Of a stretch of DNA of 42,206 bases, positions 33,806 through 42,027 are shown one piece after another. The stretch comes from M55B118 sp964501715. Lineage in GTDB: Bacteria; Bacillota_I; Bacilli_A; Izemoplasmatales; Izemoplasmataceae. The stretch is from NCBI GenBank assembly GCA_964501715.1, contig CAZCTR010000013.1, positions 1 to 42,206 of the forward strand, read 5' to 3'. The notes beneath the pieces are model-generated. The model was not told the DNA's origin. It did no database searches and saw only the letters and a program-made list of their open reading frames with translations. Positions within the stretch are counted from its first letter, which is position 1, and the number at the start of each line of letters is the position of its first letter. A program made the position numbers and the translations under genes.

Positions 33806-35485
33806 TCAATTATCCAGGTTGCCCTTCAACACATCCGCATCCGGGTAATAGGATTCCTGGATGATGTTGATGGCAATATTGTTGCAGTGGTCTCCGATCC
33901 TCTCGACATTGGAAAGGATATCTACGTACAAGTTGTCATCCCGTCCTTCCTGTTGGGCGTCGTGCAAACGGAATGTGTGTTTCTTGCGGTAGTCACGGAC
34001 CATCGAATCAATGACCTCTTCGTTTTTCATGACCTCTCTGGCGAGCGTGCGATCATTCTCGCTAAAGGCTTGGAGTGCCAAATAAAAGGTCTTGCCGACA
34101 AAATCATACAAGGTTTTCAAGTCCTTCTCGGCCCCTTCGCTCAGAAGCGTCTTGTCATCATGACGTTGTTCAAAGAAATCAAAGAGATTCTGCGCGTGGT
34201 CGGCGACCCTTTCAAAATCCCTGATGGTATCGATATAGAGCGATTGAGCCTGAGCGCTCCTGTCATCCAGGTTCGAAACGGATATCGTCACAAGATAATC
34301 ATGGACTTTATGATCGATCGTATCCACCATCTCTTCCAATCGTCTGCCCAGTTCAAGTGCCTTGTCATCACGATTGAACGAATAGGACACACTCGCATCA
34401 TACATCTTGTGGACCATCTGCCCCATGCCCTTGATGACTTGTTTGGCATTCTCAAGCGCCAACACCGGAGATTGCTCGGCAAGGTCCGATTCAAGCGAAT
34501 CCACATTCGCAACCATGTCGACGGTTTCGCCGGGTATGACCCTTTTGGAAATGGCGACCATCTGTTTGATCAGAAAGTACATGACCACCGTGTTGAACAA
34601 ATTGAAGAAAATATGCGCCAAACTGATGGTCATCTCATGTTCGACCCCACCGAGGAAAATATCCTGAAGATAGGTGATGAAGGCCGCATAGGGTACGATG
34701 ATGACAAGGAACAAAAGCGACCCGAACACGTTGAAAATGACATGGACGACCGCTGCGCGTTTCGCCGCAATCGATCCCCCGATGGCGGCGAGGATTGCAG
34801 TGATGGTGGTTCCGATGTTCGAACCGAGCACAATCGCGATCGCACCGACCATGGGAATGGTTCCGGATGTGAAGAGCGACTGAAGAATGCCGATGGTCGC
34901 AGTGGATGATTGCACGAGTACAGTCAGTCCCGCCCCCACCAGCACACCAAGGACCGGCATGTCGCTGACCCTGACCATCATAGTCGAGAACTCTTCGAAT
35001 TCCACAAAGACTTTCAATGCCCCTCCCATAAGATCAAGACCGTAAAAAATCATACCGAATCCAAGCACCGCGGTCCCTATCCTCTGGACTTTCTTTCTCG
35101 GTATGAAGAACAGCATGATGCTGCCCAACCCCATAATTGGAAGTGCGATCGCCTTGATCTTAAGTCCAATCAAGAAACTAGTGACAGTGGTTCCGATGTT
35201 CGAGCCGATCATGACACCCACAGCCTGCGGCAGTGTCATGAGTCCGGCCCTCACGAGTCCAATCGTGAGCGCAGTGGTCCCCGAACTCGTCTGCAATAGC
35301 ACCGTGACCAATATCCCGACAAATATCCCTTTTAAAGGGGTGTTTGTAGATTTCTCGATCATCACCTTGAATTTTGTCCCAGCGATCAATTTGAGAGAAT
35401 CCCCCATGATCCGGATACCATAGAGAAAAATCCCGAGTCCCCCAATCACAGAAAATACAATGTTGAACCAATCCACCTCTTGCAT
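33806..35485 (-). CDS. Na/Pi cotransporter family protein with C-terminal PhoU-like domain
   Basis: A 559-residue protein. About eight or nine membrane helices make up two inverted repeats of the Na/Pi-cotransporter (NptA/PF02690) family, seen from the paired motifs LLQTSSGTTALTIGLV with GSNIGTTVTSF and VQSSSATIGILQSL with GSNIGTTITAI. Residues about 340-555 form helical bundles of PhoU type. Related proteins move phosphate with Na+, with the PhoU tail thought to regulate. No dedicated terminator is seen before the pyrG promoter; the pyrG attenuator may end both. An extended -10 (TGCTATAGT) lies upstream. Confidence 0.93.
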   Translation of the reverse strand: MQEVDWFNIVFSVIGGLGIFLYGIRIMGDSLKLIAGTKFKVMIEKSTNTPLKGIFVGILVTVLLQTSSGTTALTIGLVRAGLMTLPQAVGVMIGSNIGTTVTSFLIGLKIKAIALPIMGLGSIMLFFIPRKKVQRIGTAVLGFGMIFYGLDLMGGALKVFVEFEEFSTMMVRVSDMPVLGVLVGAGLTVLVQSSTATIGILQSLFTSGTIPMVGAIAIVLGSNIGTTITAILAAIGGSIAAKRAAVVHVIFNVFGSLLFLVIIVPYAAFITYLQDIFLGGVEHEMTISLAHIFFNLFNTVVMYFLIKQMVAISKRVIPGETVDMVANVDSLESDLAEQSPVLALENAKQVIKGMGQMVHKMYDASVSYSFNRDDKALELGRRLEEMVDTIDHKVHDYLVTISVSNLDDRSAQAQSLYIDTIRDFERVADHAQNLFDFFEQRHDDKTLLSEGAEKDLKTLYDFVGKTFYLALQAFSENDRTLAREVMKNEEVIDSMVRDYRKKHTFRLHDAQQEGRDDNLYVDILSNVERIGDHCNNIAINIIQESYYPDADVLKGNLDN

Positions 35486-35560
35486 TTATGGGCCTCCTCC
35501 AAAAATCATATCCACATAAACTATAGCATACCCTTTATCGCAAACATAGAGTCTGACAAT

Positions 35561-35592
35561 AAAAAAAAGAGAAAGCCTTTTTAGACTTTCCC
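35561..35592 (-). terminator. Terminator overlapping the end of the downstream DHH gene
   Basis: On the minus strand GGGAAAGTC-TAAAAA-GGCTTTCTC is followed by eight T. The TAA stop codon (35581-35583) sits in the loop, as at the end of mnmG. Confidence 0.85.
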
Positions 35593-36546
35593 TTCCTTAT
35601 ATTCTTTTGCCAAATCATCGAGCGCATCAAGCAGTTCCTTGGCTCTATCCCATGTGCCCAGGTTCGAGCCGCTCGCCATGGGGTGCCCACCGCCGTCAAA
35701 ACGGTTGGCAAGCGTATTGACCGCAGGCCCCTTGCTGCGGATCCTGGCACGCACAATCTTCTCTTCGTACTCAGCGAAAAGGACCCATAGAGGGCAGTCT
35801 TCGAAAACACCAAGCTCATTGACGAGGCTCGAAGCCTCCTCTATGGTGACATTGTACTTGTCGATCAGTTCATGCGTGATCTCAATGTAGGCAACGCCAT
35901 GTTCAGTTTTTTGATAATTGAGGAGCACATAGCCTTTGAAACGTACGTGCGCCTCACTTTGGGTCTCAAGATGCCTCAAGACGGATTGGGTGTTGAGCCC
36001 GAGATCAAAGAGCTTGGCCACGTGGCGGAAGGTGTCGCCGTCCACCCCGGAGAACCTGAACCCTCCGGTATCAGTGAAAGCTCCCGTATAAAGAGCTTTG
36101 ACCCCAGCTTCACCCAGGACATAGTGATCCTCGAACATGGTATAGAGATCCATGATGATCAGCGCGGCTGCAGGACGGTTGGTATCGACGTGTTCGATAT
36201 CCCCATATGGATTGACATTGACGTGGTGATCGATCTTGATCAGGTAGTCCCCCTGGTCATAACGCTTATCGGATATGCGGTCTTGCGATGCGGTATCGAC
36301 GGCGATCACCAGTGCGCCTTTGAACGTCTCATCCTGCACATCGTCGGTGCGCCCGAGGAATTTGACATAGTCGGCCTCCTCACCACTCACATAAACCGAT
36401 TTCTTTGGATAGGTATTCGCAAGCATGTCCTTGAGTCCCATCGCCGTTCCGATGCAATCCCCGTCGGGTCTGCCGTGGGGAAGGATGATGATGGTGCTGT
36501 ATTCCTGGATTTTCTCGTGGATCTGTTTCAATGTGTCTTTATTCAT
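35581..36546 (-). CDS. DHH/DHHA1 phosphoesterase, NrnA-like (copy 1)
   Basis: A 321-residue cytoplasmic phosphoesterase of the NrnA type. Motifs are PHGRPDGDCIG (about 23-33), VAVDTASQDR (motif II), KIDHHVN (DHH) and the DHHA1 glycine motif RFDGGGHPMASG near the end. NrnA removes nucleotides from nanoRNA and short DNA oligonucleotides and dephosphorylates pAp; some relatives cleave c-di-AMP products such as pApA. The gene is 4 bases downstream of the paralogue. Both follow a secreted nuclease gene, which suggests uptake and breakdown of oligonucleotides. Confidence 0.92.
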   Translation of the reverse strand: MNKDTLKQIHEKIQEYSTIIILPHGRPDGDCIGTAMGLKDMLANTYPKKSVYVSGEEADYVKFLGRTDDVQDETFKGALVIAVDTASQDRISDKRYDQGDYLIKIDHHVNVNPYGDIEHVDTNRPAAALIIMDLYTMFEDHYVLGEAGVKALYTGAFTDTGGFRFSGVDGDTFRHVAKLFDLGLNTQSVLRHLETQSEAHVRFKGYVLLNYQKTEHGVAYIEITHELIDKYNVTIEEASSLVNELGVFEDCPLWVLFAEYEEKIVRARIRSKGPAVNTLANRFDGGGHPMASGSNLGTWDRAKELLDALDDLAKEYKEGKV

Positions 36547-36550
36547 TCTA

Positions 36551-37483
36551 TCATAGCCTTTCTGCCATAGCGTCCAAATCCTGTAGTATCAGGTCCGTTT
36601 CTTCCCATGCTTGCACGGTGCACCCGCAGGCGAGCGCATGGCCTCCGCCTCCGTATTTCTTAGCGACATGCACGATGGGGGCCTCTTTACTTCTGAGTTC
36701 ACAAAGGATCTCACCCTCGTCATTCTCTGTGAAATTGACCCAGAACGGCACGCCCCGTATATTCGCCATCTGATTGACCATCCCACGGGATATGGTGAAC
36801 GTGGTGACCTTGAAACGGTCTTTCAAACGCTTATCGTTTTTCATGTAAGCGACATTGTTTTCCGTGATTTCGAAATGGTTGATGAAATACCCTTTGAGCT
36901 TCTTGAAGTTCATATCCTCCTGATAGAGGTTGTCATAGACCCATTGGATATCTGTTCCATGTTCACTCAGGAAAGCGGCCGCCCGGAAAGTGAGGGGGCT
37001 TGTCTGCGGATAGAGGAAGCGTCCACTATCGGTCACAAGACCGGAGAAGAGGTACGTAGCTGCCTTTTTCGATACCTTGAGTCCCTCCTGCATGCACATG
37101 TCGGTGAGAATCTGACACGTGGCGATCTGCGTCGGGTCCGAGTAGAAATAATCCGCAAAATCGGTTCCGTTCCTATGATGGTCTATCACCATCGTCTCTT
37201 TTGCAAGCTTGAAACGCTGATCGCTCACCCGGTCCGAACCAGCTACATCAAGCACAATGGCCAAGGCCCCTTCATACACATCGTCAGAAATCTCGTCCAT
37301 GGCACCGAGGAAATCGAGCGAGCTCTCCTCCCCGACCACATAGACAGTCTTTCCTTCGAAGTTATCCCGGATGATCTCGCGAAGACCGAATTGTGATCCG
37401 TAAGCATCCAGGTCGGGCTGGATATGCCGGTGAATGACAATCGTGTCGAAGGCCTTGATCTTATCAAGTATTTCCCTGTACAT
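36551..37483 (-). CDS. DHH/DHHA1 phosphoesterase, NrnA-like (copy 2)
   Basis: A 310-residue paralogue of the downstream gene. Motifs are HRHIQPDLDAYGS (about 18-30), VLDVAGSDRVSD, VIDHHRNGTD and YGGGGHALACGCTV. All metal-ligand positions seem to be kept (H.H.QPD.D, D...DR, DHH), with small differences from copy 1 (HRHIQPDLD versus PHGRPDGD). It may have a different specificity, for example pApA/c-di-AMP linear product versus nanoRNA. GAGGTG precedes the ATG. It lies 40 bases downstream of the lipoprotein nuclease. Confidence 0.92.
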   Translation of the reverse strand: MYREILDKIKAFDTIVIHRHIQPDLDAYGSQFGLREIIRDNFEGKTVYVVGEESSLDFLGAMDEISDDVYEGALAIVLDVAGSDRVSDQRFKLAKETMVIDHHRNGTDFADYFYSDPTQIATCQILTDMCMQEGLKVSKKAATYLFSGLVTDSGRFLYPQTSPLTFRAAAFLSEHGTDIQWVYDNLYQEDMNFKKLKGYFINHFEITENNVAYMKNDKRLKDRFKVTTFTISRGMVNQMANIRGVPFWVNFTENDEGEILCELRSKEAPIVHVAKKYGGGGHALACGCTVQAWEETDLILQDLDAMAERL

Positions 37484-37523
37484 ATTTACACCTCTTCAGC
37501 AAGTAAGCATTCATGCCTGACCC

Positions 37524-38465
37524 TTATTTTGGCTGGTCCGCATCATAATTCCAGAACGGGTCATAAATTTCCGGATTATGCATGCCCCGCTTCTCCTCAA
37601 TCGCGAGATCCTGAGCATGATGCATCCAATCGTTATAGTTCTTACCATCGTAAGCGGTGTCGCCGGTCTCTCCGGCACCGAATTCAAACTCCACGGTGCC
37701 GAGGCCTTGCCTCACTATATTGTAATTCAATAATTCATAGTCTTCTCCGTCTTCGGGGATATACCATACCCAAGCCAACAACCGCCCATAATTGCCTGTC
37801 AGGTTGTCCCCAGGGTCTGTCTGGAGTACGACGCCCTCAGCGTCTGAAAGTGTCTCACAGACGAAATCCGTAGCGGGAAAGCCCCATTCCTCTTCCTCGC
37901 CAGGAGGATAGGTCTCAGGTGTGTCAACATTTAAATACCTTGTGCTCGGAGTGGATGACTCAATTCTCGTTTCAATCTCTTGCGGATACCCGAACACGGA
38001 TGTGTCACCATCAATGCAGCTTCCGCCTTCACCATGGTACATGCCCGGTGTATACGTGGCTTCGAAAGCACCCCCGCCACCGATCAATTCTCCTTCAACT
38101 TCCTGAAAGAGCGGCCATTCCTCGTGGTCGAAATACATCTCATCCAAACGGGGACCGTCATATTCGAAGTCCACGGGTTCAAACAATTTATCCTCATCGA
38201 TCACAGTGCCGCTCACAATGATATAAGCAAGCTTGTTTCTTTCCTGAACTTGCCCGTATTGGATGAACACATTCGATTCATCCTTCAACACGCTCGAGCG
38301 GACAATGAAATCAACAGACCACCCCTCGTCCTCGAACATGGTCTCGATCTCCGACTGTGTCCGGCCTTCAAGATCGCTTGGGGCAATCGGGTAATCAGTG
38401 CTCTCACAGCCTAAAAGACCGAACATGATAAAACCTATAAGCAATGGTACGAATACACGTGTCAT
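37524..38465 (-). CDS. Lipoprotein with staphylococcal nuclease (SNase/TNase) domain
   Basis: A 313-residue surface nuclease. The signal peptide ends in LLGC (Cys at residue 20). Residues 29-86 (IAPSDLEGRTQSEIETMFED ... LAYIIVSG) look like a PASTA-type module. The SNase domain (about 148-300) keeps the expected catalytic set: CIDGDT, STRYLNVDTPE (Arg, Asp, Thr, Glu) and GNYGRLLAWVW (Arg). It would cut DNA and RNA in a Ca2+-dependent way outside the cell. Its reading frame is full length. It is followed by two NrnA-like genes in the same direction. Confidence 0.9.
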   Translation of the reverse strand: MTRVFVPLLIGFIMFGLLGCESTDYPIAPSDLEGRTQSEIETMFEDEGWSVDFIVRSSVLKDESNVFIQYGQVQERNKLAYIIVSGTVIDEDKLFEPVDFEYDGPRLDEMYFDHEEWPLFQEVEGELIGGGGAFEATYTPGMYHGEGGSCIDGDTSVFGYPQEIETRIESSTPSTRYLNVDTPETYPPGEEEEWGFPATDFVCETLSDAEGVVLQTDPGDNLTGNYGRLLAWVWYIPEDGEDYELLNYNIVRQGLGTVEFEFGAGETGDTAYDGKNYNDWMHHAQDLAIEEKRGMHNPEIYDPFWNYDADQPK

Positions 38466-38900
38466 TTACAGCCATCCTTATGAATTGAATTTAACATACT
38501 ATAATAACATACAAGGCTTGCAAAATCAGTAATTGAGACATATTTCATTAATTTTCAATAAAATTGTTCATCGAAGAGAAGACGTGGCGTTTTCATAAGC
38601 AAGTAAAGGCCTCTATCTGGAACCCCGGAGACTTAGAATCGATTAATAAAGCAGTAGAAGATTAACATCCTCTCGCATTTCCATAAATGCCGCTTTGTAT
38701 GCGATGGTTCAATTCAAAGTTTTCTTGCCGTTTTTGCTATCATGCAATCTATATATCATGTTTAGGTGTTGTTCTACGGATTTGGTATGGTCACTTCTTA
38801 CCATCCATGTCGGTGTGAGTCTTACAAGTCGTTTTGTGATTCACCGCAAACTACGACCTTATGGAACTTTTTCACTGCAAGACGCCATTCTTTGCCTACC
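38466..38900. other. Intergenic stretch with a possible gene remnant
   Basis: 435 bases without a convincing gene. Around 38560-38668, plus-strand frame 'KLFIEEKTWRFHKQ...' runs for about 36 codons (WRFHKQVKASIWNPGDLESI, then NKAVED and a stop) and looks coding-like. It has no start or ribosome site and is preceded by a stop codon. It may be the eroded end of a lost gene. A frame at 38695-38967 starts without a ribosome site and ends past a terminator; I do not call it. The promoter of the SNase gene (TATAGT near 38499-38504, minus strand) lies at the left edge. Confidence 0.35.
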
Positions 38901-38945
38901 AAAAAAAGCACTTTCATTGCATCGCAACGAAAGTGCTTTTGGTAG
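38901..38945 (-). terminator. Terminator at the end of the Ig-like/OB-fold lipoprotein operon
   Basis: On the minus strand CCAAAAGCACTTTC and GAAAGTGCTTTTTTT pair (12 bp) around CGTTGCGATGCAAT, with a long T run. It closes the operon coming from 42206. Confidence 0.9.
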
Positions 38946-38993
38946 TATTAGTGTTTCTTTGTGGTAATTAATGTAGATGTGATTAAGTGCGGA

Positions 38994-40853
38994 TTAGTCG
39001 ACAGTGATCGATTCGTCAAGTTCCACAAAGTCCTTACCGGTCACATATTCGACCCGGATGTCACCATGGGAAATATCCCTAACGGTGAATTCGATCCATT
39101 CGATCGTGTCTCCAGCTTCGAAATAAGTGTTCTCAAGTTCAGGACCATAGTTCCTGATGTCGTATCTGATTCTGTATTCCTCACCTGTGTCAATGTAAAC
39201 CGTGTTGAACTGCTCGGAGACTTCGTCCACAGTTACATTTTCCAAGTAATAACGCTGGGACTGGTTGTTCGGGAAATCATTGGCGATATCCTCGGCGGTG
39301 ACGTCATCAAAGACAAAGATGTCGTGGTCGCCTTCATGGTTCTCAACCAACAAGGTGTTTGTCACACGGTGGAGGGCATGACCATCCTGATTGCTTTCAT
39401 AAAGCTCAATTTCTCCGCCGATAAGAATCTTATCGCCAACTGTGACATCGTAGTCATCAGTGATCATGATGGCTGTTCCGTCCTCATCCTGAACGAAGAA
39501 ACCGCTGGATCCTCCGAATACCGGGAACGAGGTGACAACGCCTTCAAAGAAGACATGGTCCCCTTCTTCAGCAGCGCGAGCATCGGCAACTGTGTCTCCC
39601 TCTTCAGGTAGTACAGTCACTTCGAATGTGGCCTCTCCGCTCTCATCGCCGAATGAGGCATCTCCTGTGAAGGTCACAGTGGTGATCTCTGCGGGGAAAT
39701 CAACGAAAGACCCGTCATCAGCAATCACAGTATCATCTGAAGATGTCCAGTTTTCAAATTCGGTACCGTTATTTCCGGTTGTCGGTAGTGTCACGTCATC
39801 ACCATAAGTAGTGACATCCTCAAGCGCATTGATATCAACGTTCATCAACGCTTCCTCATCCACTTCGACTGTTTCAATGTCATCTGCGCCGCCTTGGAAT
39901 ACAACGAGGATGCCGTCACGGCTATGATCGGTATAATATACGACTTCGACTTCGATGACATCGCCCAAATACTGTTCAAGGGCGTCGAGTGAATCCTCAA
40001 AGGAATAATGATAGAACATGATCCCTTGATCGCTGTCCATGGATTCTAGATAAAGGTTATCATATTCGCCTTTGGTAGTGAGCAGTCCTTCGACTTTGAA
40101 ATGCTGTCCGTGGACATCCATGTCTTCGCCGCCGGCGTCATACTCATGCATGGCTTCGATGGTGCTGTCATGGACAGGCATGTCATAATCGACATTGGTG
40201 TCGAGAACTTCAAAGCTGTCGCGTTCTGTCAATTGGAAAAGGGTGTTGTAGCGGGCGAAATGACCAGTGTATTCAAGTTCGTCACCTACTTCGACAAAAT
40301 CCTGGATGTCGAAGTTCCAAGCATCATAGATGCCGAAATGGGTCGTGCCGTCATAAAGGAATACGCCGCCACTCCAACGCGATGTGACAACGCCTTGGAC
40401 AGTGACAATGTCGTCTATAGCAGGAGCGTCTTCGCTGTCGCGGTCATACATGCTAGCGAAATCCGTGATGAGGTTTCTTTCGACCGCTTCAATGACCGTC
40501 AGGGAGTAATCCCTTGTGACTTCCTCTTCGTTATAGGTCAAAGTCGCAGTGAGTGTGACCCTTGCGTTGCCCTCTCCAGGTTCAGGGCGGGTGACGGTTC
40601 CGTCATCAGCCACGATATCCGGCTCCGAGCTTGACCAGGAAATCTCCACATCCGGATAATTTCCGAGTTGCATCGGAAGTGAAATATCGGAAGTGACGTT
40701 GTCGAGGTCGGCTGAAAGCACCAGACGGTCCCTGGCCTCTTCGAGATGTGCGAGGTCATCCTCGCCGTTTTCATCTCCATTGTCACCGTTGCCGCAAGCG
40801 GCAATGGTGAATGCTGTGACAAAAGCAAGCATTAATGCAAATACTTTTTTCAT
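38994..40853 (-). CDS. Acidic lipoprotein with atypical Ig-like and OB-fold-like domains
   Basis: A 619-residue secreted lipoprotein (lipobox IAAC, Cys at residue 20), strongly acidic. Residues about 33-120 match the atypical Ig-like (aBig_2) pattern: LVLSADLDNVTSDISLP, EISWSSSEPDIVADDGTV, ARVTLTATL. OB-fold-like repeats follow (about 126-230: DIVTVQGVVTSRWSGGVFLY; about 430-520: DHVFFEGVVTSFPVFGGSSG, then FFVQDEDGTAIMI), with a further Ig-like stretch at about 345-420. OB-folds with the same VQGVVT phrase occur in surface nuclease-associated proteins of Bacillota. No catalytic site is seen, so it may bind DNA or other ligands. AGGAGG precedes the ATG. Confidence 0.82.
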   Translation of the reverse strand: MKKVFALMLAFVTAFTIAACGNGDNGDENGEDDLAHLEEARDRLVLSADLDNVTSDISLPMQLGNYPDVEISWSSSEPDIVADDGTVTRPEPGEGNARVTLTATLTYNEEEVTRDYSLTVIEAVERNLITDFASMYDRDSEDAPAIDDIVTVQGVVTSRWSGGVFLYDGTTHFGIYDAWNFDIQDFVEVGDELEYTGHFARYNTLFQLTERDSFEVLDTNVDYDMPVHDSTIEAMHEYDAGGEDMDVHGQHFKVEGLLTTKGEYDNLYLESMDSDQGIMFYHYSFEDSLDALEQYLGDVIEVEVVYYTDHSRDGILVVFQGGADDIETVEVDEEALMNVDINALEDVTTYGDDVTLPTTGNNGTEFENWTSSDDTVIADDGSFVDFPAEITTVTFTGDASFGDESGEATFEVTVLPEEGDTVADARAAEEGDHVFFEGVVTSFPVFGGSSGFFVQDEDGTAIMITDDYDVTVGDKILIGGEIELYESNQDGHALHRVTNTLLVENHEGDHDIFVFDDVTAEDIANDFPNNQSQRYYLENVTVDEVSEQFNTVYIDTGEEYRIRYDIRNYGPELENTYFEAGDTIEWIEFTVRDISHGDIRVEYVTGKDFVELDESITVD

Positions 40854-40913
40854 TGGTTGTGCCTCCTATTGGATTTGGTTTTTAATATGTTTTTTTACTT
40901 ATTGAAGCCGAGT

Positions 40914-41966
40914 TCAATCCCATACCAGGCCTGAGAGATCCGCTTCAGGTAAGTTGACAAGTTCGCCGCCTTCAGTGAAGTAGAGGCCTTCGAGCCTTAT
41001 CATGTACCCTTCAGTAAACCATGCGGATTCCCTGTGAGCCTTGTAAATCGTGACACTTTCTCCAGTGAAGTCCTCACGCTCATTGATGGTGAGGTAATTC
41101 CCTTCATTGCTCTCGACCCAACCTTCGAAATTCACGAATCTTCCGTGATAATCCTCAGGGTTTTCATTGAGCAGTCCGATGGTGGTGTGGATACGGGTCG
41201 GATCAAAACTGGGGTCCTCTTCACCATGTAGTTTGAGGCCTAGATTTCTCGCATTGTGATTCGCGAGCTGGAAATATTCCGCATATTTGGACAAGGATGC
41301 TCCGCTGATAGGGGAATACCCCATTTCAACCATTTCGAGATTTGTCAGCCGGCCGTCCGCCCATACATACCCCAGCACACGTCCGTAATTTCCATACTTG
41401 CCGACTTCGGGGTTGGGTTCGGATTCCACAACTATGGTGTCTGCGTCCGTTAGCCATTCACACATGACGTCACTGGACTCGAGGCCCCACGGTTCAATCA
41501 CGCCTGTGGATTCAGGGGTGTCAATGTTGAGATACCTGACACTTCCCACACCTGTGAAATGCGCGGTGTCGCCATCAATGCACCTGCGGAGGGAGACCTC
41601 CTGTATGCCGTGTGTGTCAAAACTCTTGCCTTCATAGTCGGAAGGGTCCAGTTCGAGCATGTCCGTGATCGGGGTGGCTGAGCCGTTATCGGAAAAAGCC
41701 CCGTACAAAGTCATGTCCTCGGTCACACGGCTCTTGAAGTTGAATCTGTTTTCCTCGGTGTAATCCTCTGATTCGAACCAACCAAGAAAATGTTTGCCTT
41801 CCTCAGAGGGGAGGGGTTGGCCCGGAAGTTGTCCGGGCTCCTCCAATGTATGTGTTTCGTAAATTTCTCCATCCTCAAGCTGGTAAGTGACCTCAATGCC
41901 CGAGTCGCAGGCGGTCAGCATTCCAACAAAGGCGAAAGCAAGAAGTGTGATCCACAGTTTTTTCAT
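40914..41966 (-). CDS. Lipoprotein nuclease with InlB-type repeat, SNase domain and OB-like domain
   Basis: A 350-residue surface protein with three parts. A signal peptide and lipobox LTAC (Cys 20) come first. Residues 26-92 form an InlB B-repeat/Flg_new module (VTYQLEDGEIYETHTLEE ... GKHFLGWFESED ... TLYGAFSD). An SNase domain (about 120-240) has CIDGDTAHF, VRYLNIDTPES and YGNYGRVLGYVWADG, with all catalytic positions kept. The last 85 residues (VNFEGWVESNEGNYLTINER) are OB-fold-like. The order InlB repeat, nuclease, OB domain is distinctive. It lies 60 bases upstream of the Ig-like/OB lipoprotein gene in the same direction. Confidence 0.9.
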   Translation of the reverse strand: MKKLWITLLAFAFVGMLTACDSGIEVTYQLEDGEIYETHTLEEPGQLPGQPLPSEEGKHFLGWFESEDYTEENRFNFKSRVTEDMTLYGAFSDNGSATPITDMLELDPSDYEGKSFDTHGIQEVSLRRCIDGDTAHFTGVGSVRYLNIDTPESTGVIEPWGLESSDVMCEWLTDADTIVVESEPNPEVGKYGNYGRVLGYVWADGRLTNLEMVEMGYSPISGASLSKYAEYFQLANHNARNLGLKLHGEEDPSFDPTRIHTTIGLLNENPEDYHGRFVNFEGWVESNEGNYLTINEREDFTGESVTIYKAHRESAWFTEGYMIRLEGLYFTEGGELVNLPEADLSGLVWD

Positions 41967-42027
41967 TATAATCTACCTTTACATGAGAATCGTTGTGATG
42001 TATGCAACATGTTCGCCGGATGTGTAA

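Noticed and set aside
33791..34909. Open frame of 372 codons on the plus strand
   Set aside because: It is antisense to the Na/Pi symporter gene, has no ribosome site and has a composition typical of a shadow frame.
36017..36026. GCCACGTGGC palindrome as a parS candidate
   Set aside because: The centre CACGTG matches parS but the outer bases do not (parS needs TGTTT...AAACA), and it lies inside a coding region.
38695..38967. Open frame of 90 codons on the plus strand
   Set aside because: No ribosome site, hydrophobic and Cys-rich without a domain, and it runs through the terminator at 38901-38945.
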